NCBI RefSeq assembly: GCF_028618665.1
Contig: NZ_JAQITF010000006.1
Coordinates: forward strand, 62,001-126,000
Length of the DNA: 64,000 bases
Reading direction: 5' to 3'
From: Bartonella sp. AU16XJBT
Lineage (GTDB): Bacteria > Pseudomonadota > Alphaproteobacteria > Rhizobiales > Rhizobiaceae
Below the pieces are notes generated by a model. The model made no database searches and was not told the DNA's origin. It was given only the letters and a program-made list of their open reading frames with translations. Shown here piece by piece: positions 21,095-30,521 of the stretch (position 1 is the stretch's first letter; every line of letters starts with the position of its first letter). Both the position numbers and the translations under genes were made by a program.

Positions 21095-22306
21095 ATGAGC
21101 AAGATATCAGATAATCAGGGACAATCTTCTTGGCAACTTATGAAAAAGAAAGTGAATGAGAATACATCCCGTGACCGTTATAAGACTTATACGCCAGCAT
21201 ATACACAATTACCGTTGCCGAATAATATGAAAAGACAAATCTTTTTTTGGCTGGGGACGCTGATTTTTTTTATTCTTTTTATGTTTGTTTTTGGATCAAT
21301 CTTGCTTCCTTTTGTGGCAGGGATTGTGTTGGCTTATTTTCTTAATCCCATTGTTCAACTCCTTGAAAAGTTTGGTATTCGTCGTGTTTTTGGTACTGTC
21401 CTTATTACCTTATTTATTGTTATTATCTTTGTTGCTGCTTTAGTTATTCTGATTCCTATTATTAGTTCGCAAATACAGCAATTTGTGAGTGATGGCTTAC
21501 CTGTTTATATTAATCGTATTCAAACTTTTTTCGTTGAGCATGATTTTGATTGGATAAGGGACTATTTTGGAAGTGATCCAAATGAATTACGGAGTAATAT
21601 TAAAGGGCTTTTGGGAGAAGGTTCTGATTTTATTACATCTCTTTTGAATTCACTTTTGAAATCGGGAAAGTCTATCGTTAATATCGTTAGCCTATTTGTT
21701 GTGGCGCCTGTGGTGACATTTTATATGTTATTAGATTGGCCACGTATGGTGAGAGCAATTGATTCGTTAATACCGCGTGATCATCTTGAAACTGTTCGTA
21801 GTATTTTTCATGAAATGGATAGAGCTATAGCAGGCTTTGTTCGTGGACAAGGGACCGTTTGTCTTATATTGGGAGGCTATTATGCTATTGGTTTAACGAT
21901 TGCAGGACTCAATTTTGGTCTTTTGGTTGGTATGTTTATTGGCCTTATTAGCTTTATTCCTTATATTGGAACAATGAGTGGCTTGGTCCTTTCTGTTGGT
22001 ATTGCATGGGTCCAGTTTTATCCCAATAATTGGGGGGGAATCATCATTGTGATGGCTCTTTTTTTAATTGGTCAATTTATTGAGGGGTATATTCTTCAAC
22101 CAAAACTTGTTGGTTCATCAGTGGGATTACATCCCGTGTGGTTGATGTTTTCGCTTTTTGCTTTTTCTTCACTCTTTGGTTTTACTGGTATGCTTGTTGC
22201 TGTTCCTGCTGCGGCGGCTGTGGGCGTTTTAGTTCGTTTTGCCCTTCATACTTATCTTAGTTCTCAGATGTATTCGCGAAGTGGAAATTCGGAGCCGCTA
22301 AAATGA
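21095..22306 (+). CDS. AI-2E family (PerM/YdiK type) membrane transporter
   Basis: 403-residue polytopic inner-membrane protein. A hydrophilic N-terminus of about 45 residues is followed by seven to eight hydrophobic segments and the family signatures GIVLAYFLNPIVQLLEKFGIRR, FVRGQGTVCLILGGYYAIGL and LISFIPYIGTM...EGYILQPKLVG. Members have been linked to autoinducer-2 export or sodium/proton exchange, but the function here is unproven. Its stop overlaps the hdaA start (ATGA), so they form a coupled pair, conserved next to purM in many alphaproteobacteria. Confidence 0.9.
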   Translation: MSKISDNQGQSSWQLMKKKVNENTSRDRYKTYTPAYTQLPLPNNMKRQIFFWLGTLIFFILFMFVFGSILLPFVAGIVLAYFLNPIVQLLEKFGIRRVFGTVLITLFIVIIFVAALVILIPIISSQIQQFVSDGLPVYINRIQTFFVEHDFDWIRDYFGSDPNELRSNIKGLLGEGSDFITSLLNSLLKSGKSIVNIVSLFVVAPVVTFYMLLDWPRMVRAIDSLIPRDHLETVRSIFHEMDRAIAGFVRGQGTVCLILGGYYAIGLTIAGLNFGLLVGMFIGLISFIPYIGTMSGLVLSVGIAWVQFYPNNWGGIIIVMALFLIGQFIEGYILQPKLVGSSVGLHPVWLMFSLFAFSSLFGFTGMLVAVPAAAAVGVLVRFALHTYLSSQMYSRSGNSEPLK

Positions 22307-22992
22307 ATGGGCGAGAAACGCAATTATCTTTAAATTTCCCTTATGAGCCAGTTTTTCAATTTGATGATTTAGTCGTGACGGATAGCAATCGTATGGCTTT
22401 TCAGCTTATTGATCACTGGCCCAATTGGAGCTTACCTATTGCAGTTTTGGTTGGAAAAGAAGGATCTGGAAAAACGCACTTTTCGAGTATATGGCTCCAA
22501 AAAGCAAATGCATTCAGGATACAGCACAATAAAATTGATCAAGCTGTTGCTATGGCTTCTTTAGGCAGATCATTTTTAATAGAGGATATTGATGCAGGTG
22601 AAATTAGTGAGACAGAACTTTTTCATTTAATTAACAGTGTTAAGCAAGCAAATGTTGATGCACGACAAGCTACTTTATTGATGACGGCACGGACACTCCC
22701 TTCTGCTTGGAATCTAAAGTTAAATGATCTAAAAAGTCGTCTTAATTCGGTGATGTTCGTTGAAATTAATCAGCCTGATGATGCATTGTTAACAGCTGTT
22801 GCCTTTAAGCTTTTTTCCGATAGGCAGCTTATTGTGCATCCAGATACAGTTTATTATCTTATCAGCCGTTGTGAACGTTCTTTATTTTCATTGAAGCATA
22901 TTATTGATTCTGTTGATCAGTTGGCATTACAAAGAAAAAGAAAAATAACGCGTGCTGTTATTGCCGAAGTTTTGAATAGAAAAAAAACGTAA
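22303..22992 (+). CDS. hdaA: DnaA-related replication regulator HdaA
   Basis: 229-residue AAA+ protein related to the DnaA ATPase domain and to E. coli Hda. With the beta clamp it is expected to stimulate ATP hydrolysis by DnaA, preventing re-initiation. An N-terminal clamp-binding-like motif (QLSLNF) is followed by an intact Walker A (VGKEGSGKTHFSS) and Walker B (FLIEDIDAGE), then sensor and lid regions (RLNSVMFVEI, SRCERSLFSLKHIID). No DnaA DNA-binding domain IV follows, which separates it from DnaA itself. Translationally coupled to the transporter gene before it. Confidence 0.9.
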   Translation: MNGRETQLSLNFPYEPVFQFDDLVVTDSNRMAFQLIDHWPNWSLPIAVLVGKEGSGKTHFSSIWLQKANAFRIQHNKIDQAVAMASLGRSFLIEDIDAGEISETELFHLINSVKQANVDARQATLLMTARTLPSAWNLKLNDLKSRLNSVMFVEINQPDDALLTAVAFKLFSDRQLIVHPDTVYYLISRCERSLFSLKHIIDSVDQLALQRKRKITRAVIAEVLNRKKT

Positions 22993-23719
22993 ATACTCCT
23001 TATCATGGCTTTACTTGTTCTTCCCTTTTATTGTTTTTTTAATATGAGGAAAGGCAAGTCATTTAAATTTTCTGCTGTTTTGATATCTATTAAGAATGAA
23101 AAAAATTATTTTTTACTTTTTTATGCGTTTCGTTTAAATGGCTTTAATTTTATTGAATGAATATTCTTTTCATCACTTGTATAAGCTATATATTTTTGTA
23201 TTTGAAAATGTTTCTAAAAAGAGCTCTTCACTTTATTTATAATAAAATTTTTATGGTTTGAAAAAATGTTTGTCGTTTATGGACTTGGATTATAGGAGAA
23301 ACGAGAGTTTTTTCGTCCTTGGGAGAATGGAAAAAGAGGGGAAAGAAACTTAATACAGCGGGATTTTATATGAGTACAGTAGAGATATTATATTCCTTTT
23401 GGGAAAGTTCTTCTAGCATATAAGTCGTTTTTTCTAAAACTCTACCTGTAAAATGCGTTCTGATACAGTGGGAGTTTACTTAAAGCAGGATAAAATTATG
23501 GAATCCTTATAAAGAGGTTCATTATTTTTTATATCGATTAGATTTTTGTACGAATGTTATTTTCTATTTTCGTTAATAAATATGTTATTGAGGAGGAAAA
23601 AAATTTAAAAACATTCTTTTTTGTAAAGAAATGCAACAAAATTGAAAAAAAGTGTGTTTTTCTCTTGCACTTCTGTTGTGAAAATTTTAGGAAATGTGCA
23701 TCAAATAAATGTTAAATGG
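22993..23719. other. Gene-free gap between hdaA and tRNA-Pro
   Basis: AT-rich, with no open frame of substance on either strand and no recognisable remnant. The last 60 bases should hold the tRNA promoter. TTGCAC at about 23668 with an AT-rich -10 region is a weak candidate. Confidence 0.5.
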
Positions 23720-23796
23720 CGGAGCGTAGCGCAGCCTGGTAGCGCACCTGATTTGGGATCAGGGGGTCGTAGGTTCGAATCCTATCGCTCCGACCA
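23720..23796 (+). tRNA. tRNA-Pro (anticodon TGG)
   Basis: A full cloverleaf can be drawn. The acceptor stem is CGGAGCG/CGCTCCG, the D arm GCGCAGCCTGGTAGCGC, and the anticodon loop TTTGGGA with TGG at 34-36 in a CTGAT/ATCAG stem. The T arm has GGTTCGAATCC and the CCA end is encoded. 77 bases. Confidence 0.97.
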
Positions 23797-23885
23797 TATT
23801 TGATAAGGTGTATAAGAATGACCCAGTTGGGTACGTGTGGTAAAAAACAATCATTCAAGCGTTGTGTAATCTGAAGGGAAAAGGC

Positions 23886-24191
23886 ATGATCGCACGTATT
23901 TATAGTCCTGCTAAAACAGCTATGCAGTCGGGTAAGGGGAATACAGGCTTTTGGATTCTACAATATGAGCCGATGAAAGCAAAAATGCTAGAGCCTCTTA
24001 TGGGGTACACGGCAACATCTGATATGAATAGTCAAGTAAGAATCCGTTTTAATAGGAGGGAAGAAGCAATTGCTTTTGCACGCAAGAATGCTATTCCTTA
24101 TCGTGTAGAAAAGACACATTCACCGATTCGGCGTGCTGTTTCTTATTCTGATAATTTTCGCAGTGATCGGCAGCAATCTTGGACACATTAA
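23886..24191 (+). CDS. Complex I accessory subunit, NDUFS4-like (ETC_C1 family)
   Basis: 101-residue protein of the NDUFS4/18-kDa accessory subunit family, found in respiratory complex I of alphaproteobacteria and mitochondria. The start MIARIYSPAKTAMQSGKG is family-typical and follows AGGGAAAAGGC; an in-frame extension to 23862 is less likely. Other conserved parts are FWILQYEP, the GYTATSDMNSQV block and FARKNAIPYRV near the end. It is flanked by two tRNA genes, tRNA-Pro before and tRNA-Arg after, a setting also seen in related genomes. Confidence 0.9.
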   Translation: MIARIYSPAKTAMQSGKGNTGFWILQYEPMKAKMLEPLMGYTATSDMNSQVRIRFNRREEAIAFARKNAIPYRVEKTHSPIRRAVSYSDNFRSDRQQSWTH

Positions 24192-24237
24192 GTTAAAGAT
24201 GCTATTTTGAATTGAGAAAATAATCAGTTGGTTGTGG

Positions 24238-24314
<77 letters not shown>

Positions 24315-24419
24315 TGTTTAAGAAAATTAATAGATAAAAAAATTCGCGAGTTTCCTTTTGATTGTATTAGTTTATTCTTCTGTATACTCTGAGCTTTTTT
24401 GATATTTTTTTAATTGATG

Positions 24420-24557
24420 CTATTGCAGTTTTTTGTTGGCTGTTTGGGTATAAAATAATGCCATACTGTTTTCTGTCCAGCCAAAAAGTTCTTTAAGTTG
24501 TGATACGGTAGCTCCCGCATTTGCTTGCTGCGTATTGTTGATAATTTTTTCATCCAT
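24420..24557 (-). pseudogene. C-terminal remnant of a phage-type tyrosine integrase
   Basis: A 45-codon frame (ATG at 24557, stop TAG at 24420) contains GATVSQLKELFGWTENSMA, then FYTQTANKK. This fits the end of tyrosine recombinases: the helix before the catalytic Tyr, the Gly-Trp-Thr turn, and Tyr-Thr followed by a basic tail. The catalytic Arg and His regions of a full integrase (300-400 residues) are missing upstream. It ends about 105 bases from the tRNA-Arg 3' end, as expected for an integrase next to its attachment site. The assignment rests on short motifs. Confidence 0.5.
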
Positions 24558-24561
24558 TGGC

Positions 24562-24660
24562 TTATTCTTTTAATGCAGTTGCATTCCATGCTTTAGAAAA
24601 CAGATTGCCAAAACTTTTTTTGTGAGCTTCTTTCCATTTTGCTAAAAATGAATGTGCTTA
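24562..24660 (-). pseudogene. Short unidentified open fragment next to the integrase remnant
   Basis: About 32 codons end at TAA (24562-24564), with no start codon and an in-frame stop upstream. The frame has ordinary protein character (FLAKWKEAH, then FGNLFSKAW). I do not recognise the family. It looks like the truncated end of another gene of the same decayed element. Confidence 0.25.
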
Positions 24661-24852
24661 TAGTTTGACAGTAAGTTTTTCAGTAGTGGGAAGAGATGAG
24701 ATTAGTTAGGAATACGTGATAATTTGTTGTTTTTATGTATAAAATTTAGCATTAAATGCGCGTTTTGTCAAAATAGATTTTGACACCTAAAATTGGAAAA
24801 AAAACGCAAAAAATAGCGAAAATTGGAATTTGAGCGTAAAAATGAGAAAAGG

Positions 24853-24939
24853 CTTTGAAAGGTCTTTGAAAATCCTTTGAAGATTTTTAAAAAGTCTGTG
24901 AAAGCCCATAAAACCGCCTTTGAAGACCCTTTGAAAAAA
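24853..24939. repeat. 11-bp degenerate tandem repeat array
   Basis: The heptamer CTTTGAA starts at 24853, 24864, 24875, 24918 and 24929. All spacings are 11 bases or near multiples of 11, and degraded units (TTTTTAA, CTGTGAA, CCATAAA) fill the middle. The consensus is roughly CTTTGAARRYC over eight units. Eleven is not a multiple of three, so a coding repeat is unlikely. One-helical-turn spacing suits a protein-binding array (iteron-like), though a simple decayed microsatellite is also possible. Confidence 0.6.
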
Positions 24940-25746
24940 ATAAATTGATGCAAAAACTGCTGTCAAATTGTGCAAAACCCGATGAGAAGCTACAATGCTA
25001 TTTCTTAGATGAGGTTTAAGCATTGTAGTTAATGCCGGTAAAATTGCAAAAAATGTCTACCTTAAATTTTTTATGAATAATATTATTACGTTTTTCGGTA
25101 TACTCTTTGGTAAGATTGGTTTTCAAGGCATGATAGATTCCGTTTAGAAGTGTTTTGTGGAACATTGAAGAATAAAAAAGGTATCTGTTTATGATGAGAG
25201 TTTAGAAACAACATCCCCTAAAGTAATGAAGGGTATCTTCTTGTATTGAAAGCTGTTCCTTATAAAGCTTTATGACTTTAGAGTTTTTTGTATAAAAAGA
25301 TGCTGTGTGTCTGCTGCTCAGATAAGATATTGTTTTTTCAATGCTATTATACATTTATTGCCAATCTAATTTAATGTGGTTGTCACGGTTTCTCAGGGTA
25401 GTGCCATAGATTTCAGCAATGTTTATGGTTTTCTGAATTTTATGGGTTTAAGAGTTTATGTTGCATATTTATAGGTTATCTTGTACATATCCCGTTTGAA
25501 TTATAAGTGAAGATGAATTGTATCTCATAGTTAAGTTTTTAGATTTCGCATTTATATTTTCAAATGTTTTTCTTATTTCTTTATAGTTTGTACGTCGCGC
25601 GAGAGCTATTTTAGTATTTGATTACACTAAAATGTTATGCGATAAGATCTGATGTTCTAAATGCATACAATTTAAGGTGATCATTGTTTCAGTAAGAATA
25701 TAGTGCAAAGAACAGAGTACCGTTGGATTGTATATTATGCGCTTGT

Positions 25747-26052
25747 TTTAAAGAGACAGCTCTTAAAACCCTCAAAAGCCCATTTTACGCCGGCGCTCGT
25801 GAATGGTATAATGACTAACATTGAGTACTACCATCTTTCCGCTTTTGAAGGAAGAAGCCGGCACATTATGGACTTTACCTATTTGCTAGTCACCAATGTT
25901 GCGATAGATCACAGCTTTCAGATCGTTATAGGCATTTTAGTGCTTTTTTGTACAATTTTTATCTCCATGCCAATCCTTCTTATGACATGCAAGAGAGATG
26001 GTTTTGATCGATTCAACATGGGAGAGGTTTGAAATGAGAGGACTTTACAATA
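25747..26052 (+). repeat. Relic repeat, copy 1 (diverged copy at about 61.08 kb)
   Basis: This roughly 300-base stretch aligns along its length with 61075-61375. Shared parts include AAAGCCCATTTTACGCCGG (against AGTCCCATTTCGCGACAG in the other copy), CACATTATG/CACATATC, CAATGTTGC and the end GTTTGAAATGAGAG. A 109-codon GTG-started frame (25703-26032) crosses copy 1 and includes a hydrophobic segment near its end. Read in the matching frame, both copies give SxxHFxxAxxN near the start. It is probably the remnant of a once-repeated gene of unknown identity. Confidence 0.5.
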
Positions 26053-26592
26053 TTCGGATTTCTCATTCAACATCTCAAATAATAAAATATATTTATAAAT
26101 CAATGTATTGAAAGAATAAAACTTGCTTTTGTCGTGTTTTTTACTCTTTTGAATATTTTAGACAACTTCTTATTGGTAAACTTAAAATACCGCTCTAAAA
26201 ACCAAGTGTTTTACGTACCAAAGAGATTGTTGTTATATCTCTACTTATTTTGACAACAGCGGTGCCTCAATAGAGAAGAAAGAATCAAAAAAATAGGCGA
26301 TAAATCAGAAGATAAACAAATTTTTTTAGAAAGGAATCCTATCTTTGTCGAAAGAATTTTACAATAAAACCTTCTAATCTGTCGTAACTGAAACTGTTGT
26401 TGCATTTATGATGCTTTCTAGATGGCTTATTCCGAGAGGTCTTATCAGAATCCAAAAAATATTAGAAATACCCTGTAGAACATGCCCTTTGGAGAATTTG
26501 CAAAATCCTATTCCCTAACCTTTATTTACGCCTCTCGTACTCTGAAAAGAATACGACAAATTACTACAATTATTTATGGTATAAAGTGCAAA

Positions 26593-26667
<75 letters not shown>

Positions 26668-26765
26668 GTTCACCGATGTTGCATACACCACATAGAATGA
26701 CAAACGTCAATGCTTAATTTCATTTTCTCTTACAACAGATGCAAATAACTTAGAAAAACATCTCT

Positions 26766-27128
26766 TTAAGCAGCAATAAGGATCTTTTCAACTTCATTGA
26801 CGAGTTCACGTAAGTGAAATGGTTTAGAGAGAACCTTTGCATCAGGAGGAGCATCACTATTTGAATTGAGTGCAACCGCTGCAAAACCTGTAATGAACAT
26901 TACGCGTAAATCGGGGTCAATCTCAGTAGCGCGTCGTGCAAGTTCGATTCCATCCATCTCCGGCATCACAATGTCAGTTAAGAGAAGAGAAAATGGTTCT
27001 TCTTGTAAACGTTCATATGCGCTAATACCATTATCGAAATCGGCGACTTCGTAGCCTGCACGTTCTAAGGCTTTTACAAGAAAGCGACGCATATCGTTAT
27101 CATCTTCTGCGAGCAGGATTCGTTTCAT
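26766..27128 (-). CDS. cpdR: Single-domain response regulator CpdR
   Basis: A 120-residue stand-alone receiver. Acidic residues EDD form the metal site near the N-terminus, Asp52 in LTDIVMPEMDG is the phosphoacceptor, and Thr (FITGF) and Lys (LSKPF) complete the active site. Wording and length fit CpdR, the CckA-ChpT target. In its unphosphorylated form CpdR directs ClpXP to the pole and to CtrA and other substrates in Caulobacter and rhizobia. cckA is in the same window, so both ends of this relay branch are present. Transcribed alone. Confidence 0.88.
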   Translation of the reverse strand: MKRILLAEDDNDMRRFLVKALERAGYEVADFDNGISAYERLQEEPFSLLLTDIVMPEMDGIELARRATEIDPDLRVMFITGFAAVALNSNSDAPPDAKVLSKPFHLRELVNEVEKILIAA

Positions 27129-27919
27129 GATTGTGTTCCAATGGCTCCGTTTGTCAGAATTTTTGCCGCATCAATTATACAATACAGAGTATTTATAAAA
27201 AAGATGGTAAAATACTCATAATTGAAATGAATGGCAAAATGGTTAATTCTTATATTCTTATTCAAAATACAACATATTCGTTGTGAGTTGGTTAAATTCG
27301 AAACATATGTGATTTTGAAAAAGAGAGGGTGATCTAAAACTTTTAAAGTGATTCATTGCTATTTTTTCTTTTAAATTTTCTGATTCTTATCAGAATTCCA
27401 TTAAAAAAATTATAAAAACCATTATTGTGGGGATTGCTTATATCGAGAAATTAGCAGAATATTATGTTAATTTGTTGTTTTTAAAAGGTTATCCTAGAAA
27501 ATAGAATTTCTATAGTTATTTGTTTTTATAGCGATTTGCAAATGAATATTATAAATGGTGTTTATTTTCAGATTTTTTCTATAAACGGATGAAAGCTACT
27601 ATTTTTTAGATATACTATAAAATCATCCCTTAATAATATATCAAAAATAGTATTTTGATGTCTTATTTATAAAGATTCATATATGATGTATTAAGATAGT
27701 TTTTTATATTTATTTTATTAAATTATCTCATTTTATATTCATTATTTTTGTTAGGAGATATGATGAATATTTATTTTATGGCTTACCTGTAGAGTCTATA
27801 AAACGAATCATATGAGTGGTTAGAAGATGGAATCCATTATATAAGGAGTATTTATAGAACGGCGTTGCTCATAGAAATCTTTGTTTTTGGTGGAACGAAA
27901 TAGACGTTAAGGTTTCGTA
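27129..27919. other. Gene-free gap upstream of cpdR
   Basis: Very AT-rich, with stops in all frames and no recognisable remnant. It should hold the cpdR promoter at its left end; I could not pick out convincing promoter elements. Confidence 0.5.
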
Positions 27920-28866
27920 TTATTTTATAGATACATTATCGGGGATAAATGCATCAAATGCAGCCCAAAATTGTTTTTTATAATCTTCGTTATACATGAT
28001 TGTATCAAGTTCAGCGCCTGTAATGGTAATAGTTTCTGCCAGACGTGTGTGTTGACATAATTGCCGGACCTCAATGTTGTTGGCAAGATTATTTTGATTG
28101 GCGAGAATAAAGAGTGTTGGGATTTGTAAATGTCCGTGGCGTATATTTTTCTTCACAGAATCAATCACATTAAATACCGATGCCATCCATCGAGATGTTG
28201 GGGCCTTAATGCCAGAGAGTGGCACTTGATGCATATGCCCCAATTGTATATTTTTTTGTTTTATTTTTTTTAATTTTTTCCCATCTTTCGCTGGTATAAA
28301 GCCAAGACCTATATCAGAAAGAAATTGTGTTAATTTACGTTGAAAACCATTCGTTTTATTGCCGAATGGAGCAAAAAGGGGAGAAACACAGAGCAATCTA
28401 TTAAATTGATGATTAATGAGATCTAATCCGCTAAGTGCTATCAATCCACCCATACCATAGGCGAGCATAGAGTAAGGTGGTGGACAATTAGGATAAACAA
28501 CATTTTTAAGAAATTCATCTAAATCATTAATATCATTATTTATATCAAAGTAATGATGTCGGCATTTTTTCTTGTCTTGAGGAATATTTTTTTTTGATCA
28601 AACCAGTCAAATATTGCTGTATGAAAACCGCGTTTAGAAATTTCATTTATGGGTAAAAAATATGTTTCTAAATCATTTGCATCGCTTTCAAGAATAACTA
28701 TTGTTCCCTTAGATTTTTCCGCTTCAGGATATGTTATCGCAAAACGAATTTCGTGATCTATTGTTATTTTCAGGGTACCATGATGGATATTAGGAGGAGT
28801 GGAACCCCAGTCTATGGGATAAAGAGGTGTTTCCAATTGATATCCTTTACAAGTGTATTTTTGCAA
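27920..28866 (-). pseudogene. Frameshifted lysophospholipase (PldB-like) alpha/beta hydrolase
   Basis: Two frames together make one alpha/beta hydrolase of about 310 residues. The first (28866 to about 28590) carries the strand pattern GFHTAIFDWFDQ. Reading then continues only after a one-base shift at a run of nine T on the plus strand (28587-28595), giving DLDEFLKNVVYPNCPPPYSMLAYGMGG and on to 27920. The nucleophile elbow, normally HSMGG in this family, reads YGMGG, so the catalytic Ser is replaced by Gly. Both the frame and the active site are damaged; the gene is very likely dead. Confidence 0.8.
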
Positions 28867-28980
28867 CTTAGCGCACCATGAGATAATAAGAAGGCTTTGA
28901 TATTTATGTAATGAAGAAGAAGGATTAAGAAAGGGGTATATTGTTTTTTAGATAGTTTTTGTCAATTCAGGCACAAAAGA

Positions 28981-29012
28981 GTTGAAATAAGGGAAAACGA
29001 TTACCAGATAAT
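28981..29012 (+). promoter_or_regulatory. Candidate heat-shock (RpoH-type) promoter of the hsp20 gene
   Basis: GTTGAA at 28981 and CCAGATAAT 17 bases later resemble, loosely, the alphaproteobacterial RpoH pattern (CTTGAA, then CYTATNT). A sigma-70 reading with GATAAT as the -10 is also possible. The placement would give a leader of about 100 bases. Confidence 0.25.
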
Positions 29013-29040
29013 ACAATGTGGTTGCCATGATGGGGCCGCG

Positions 29041-29112
29041 GGTTCACAAGTAAGTTTGCCATTTGGGAGCTTTGTGAATCAATCATAAATTGTAGTCGCT
29101 CTAAAGGAGGGC
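29041..29112 (+). promoter_or_regulatory. Structured leader of hsp20, possible ROSE-like RNA thermometer
   Basis: A first hairpin pairs GGTTCACAAG (29041-29050) with CTTTGTGAATC (29070-29080). A second pairs GCTCT (29098-29102) with AGGGC (29108-29112) over a five-base loop, tying up the Shine-Dalgarno AAGGAGG just before the ATG. Rhizobial small heat-shock genes are commonly controlled by ROSE elements of this layout. The pairing is read by eye and the last stem is short. Confidence 0.4.
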
Positions 29113-29118
29113 AGTATT

Positions 29119-29586
29119 ATGCGTCAAGTAGATTTTTCACCATTTTATCGTTCCACAGTAGGTTTTGATCATCTTTTTAACTGGTTTGATTCTAGGACAC
29201 AACCAGAAGAGGTTTCTTCTTATCCCCCATACAATATCGAGCGTTTAACCGAAGATTCTTATAGAATTTCTATGGCTGTTGCTGGTTTTTCTCAAGATGA
29301 AATTGATATTGAAACGCATTGTAACCAGTTGGTCGTTAAGGGAGATAGAAAGCCTGAAAAGGATGATGAAGAACGAGAGTTTCTTTATCGAGGTATTGCT
29401 TCGCGCGCTTTTGAGCGGCGTTTTCACTTGGCTGATCATGTGAAGGTTATTGGGGCAGAGCTTGGAGATGGGCTTCTCCATATTCAGCTTAGAAGGGAAA
29501 TGCCAGCTGAATTAAAACCAAAGAAGATAACCGTGCAGACGTCACCATCCATTACAAAAAAAGGTAACAGCGACATTATAGCATAA
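29119..29586 (+). CDS. Small heat-shock protein (Hsp20/IbpA family)
   Basis: ATP-independent holdase of 155 residues that binds unfolding proteins in the cytoplasm. The N-terminal arm has FYRSTVGFDHLFNWFD. The alpha-crystallin domain runs from about residue 38 to 130, with YPPYNIERL, VAGFSQDEIDIE, the loop VKGDR and the end GLLHIQLRREMP. A strong AAGGAGG lies 10 bases before the start, partly inside a hairpin. A good terminator follows. Confidence 0.95.
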   Translation: MRQVDFSPFYRSTVGFDHLFNWFDSRTQPEEVSSYPPYNIERLTEDSYRISMAVAGFSQDEIDIETHCNQLVVKGDRKPEKDDEEREFLYRGIASRAFERRFHLADHVKVIGAELGDGLLHIQLRREMPAELKPKKITVQTSPSITKKGNSDIIA

Positions 29587-29643
29587 AGAAAATTTAGAAA
29601 ATATAAGAAGCAAATAATTATAAATTTTTTTAAAGAATAAAGT

Positions 29644-29670
29644 AACGCGAGGCAAAGGTCTCGCGTTTTC
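29644..29670 (+). terminator. Rho-independent terminator after hsp20
   Basis: An 8-bp GC-rich stem (AACGCGAG / CTCGCGTT) with an 8-base loop, followed by TTTTC, lies 58 bases past the hsp20 stop. It is the clearest intrinsic terminator in this part of the window. Confidence 0.75.
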
Positions 29671-29834
29671 TATGAGCTCTTATGAGACTGAAGATGATAC
29701 TCATAAAGACGGTTTTTTTTCAAATTAACGATAAAATATCTATTGCACATTATTCTACGTTGAAGAAAAAAACATGTATGTGCAATTGAAATAAAAAGAA
29801 CTCTAAATAAGCTTATTTTATAACGTTTTAAAAA

Positions 29835-29911
<77 letters not shown>

Positions 29912-30521
29912 AGTCCGTGTGAAACGATTAAATGACTGTTTCTTTAAAGGCAAGAGAAAAAATAAACAGAACAAAATCTAAAATGCTCTTACACTTACAG
30001 CTTTTGAAAGTGAAAAATTTTTTACCCAATCAATATATTGTTGTTCGTTCAAGATAAGTTACGAATCTGTACAATTCTTTGTTATCGTTAAATTTTGAGC
30101 TCTATAATCAATAGATCTTATCATTTAACTCCTTTTACAAATTGTGAAGGGGGAAGATTTGTGATTTTAGGGGTATGGGGGAAGGAGAGCACAATAAGTG
30201 CGGGAAGTATATTTTCTTTATCTCATAGGTCATTAAAAAATAAATATTTTCAAAAGGTTAGATTTGAATGTATGGCATTGAAACGTTTTCTTTCGTTTAG
30301 AGTTTTTATAGCAGAGGTATTTTGCGTTTTATGTGAACAAAAAATTGTAAATTCTAGATTGTACAATCAAAAACCTCATTTTATGAGGATGTATTTTTAT
30401 CTCAATAAAAAGGTTAGGATGTTTTAATTTATGTCTTGTTGTTTTTCTTCTAAAATATCAGATAGAATATGGTAGAGAAAGGACGTTTAAAGTGTCTATT
30501 GAAACAAGAAATGAGTAAACG
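29912..30521. other. Gap between tRNA-Pro(GGG) and the SufA-like gene
   Basis: The only sizeable frame (30095-30427) would need a TTG start, has no ribosome site and no recognisable motif, so it is not called. Otherwise AT-rich with no visible features. Confidence 0.5.

Larger units (their letters stand above)
24315..26592. other. 2.3-kb decayed region between tRNA-Arg and tRNA-Val
   Basis: No intact gene is visible. It contains an integrase C-terminal remnant, a second short open fragment just upstream of it, an array of 11-bp repeats at about 24853-24939, and a copy of a relic sequence that recurs near 61 kb. The pattern suggests a largely deleted integrative element beside the tRNA. No clear second copy of the tRNA 3' end (an att site) was seen. 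Confidence 0.55.

Noticed and set aside
24768..24953. Minus-strand frame of 61 codons rich in Phe, Leu and Lys
   Set aside because: Its apparent periodicity comes from the 11-bp DNA repeat, which is not in step with codons; no start signal.
25703..26032. 109-codon frame with a hydrophobic segment as a real gene
   Set aside because: GTG start without ribosome site, lies in a decayed region, and the homologous copy at 61 kb is truncated; kept only as a relic repeat.
30095..30427. 110-codon frame upstream of the SufA-like gene
   Set aside because: Needs a TTG start, lacks a Shine-Dalgarno and any family pattern; base composition matches the surrounding gap.
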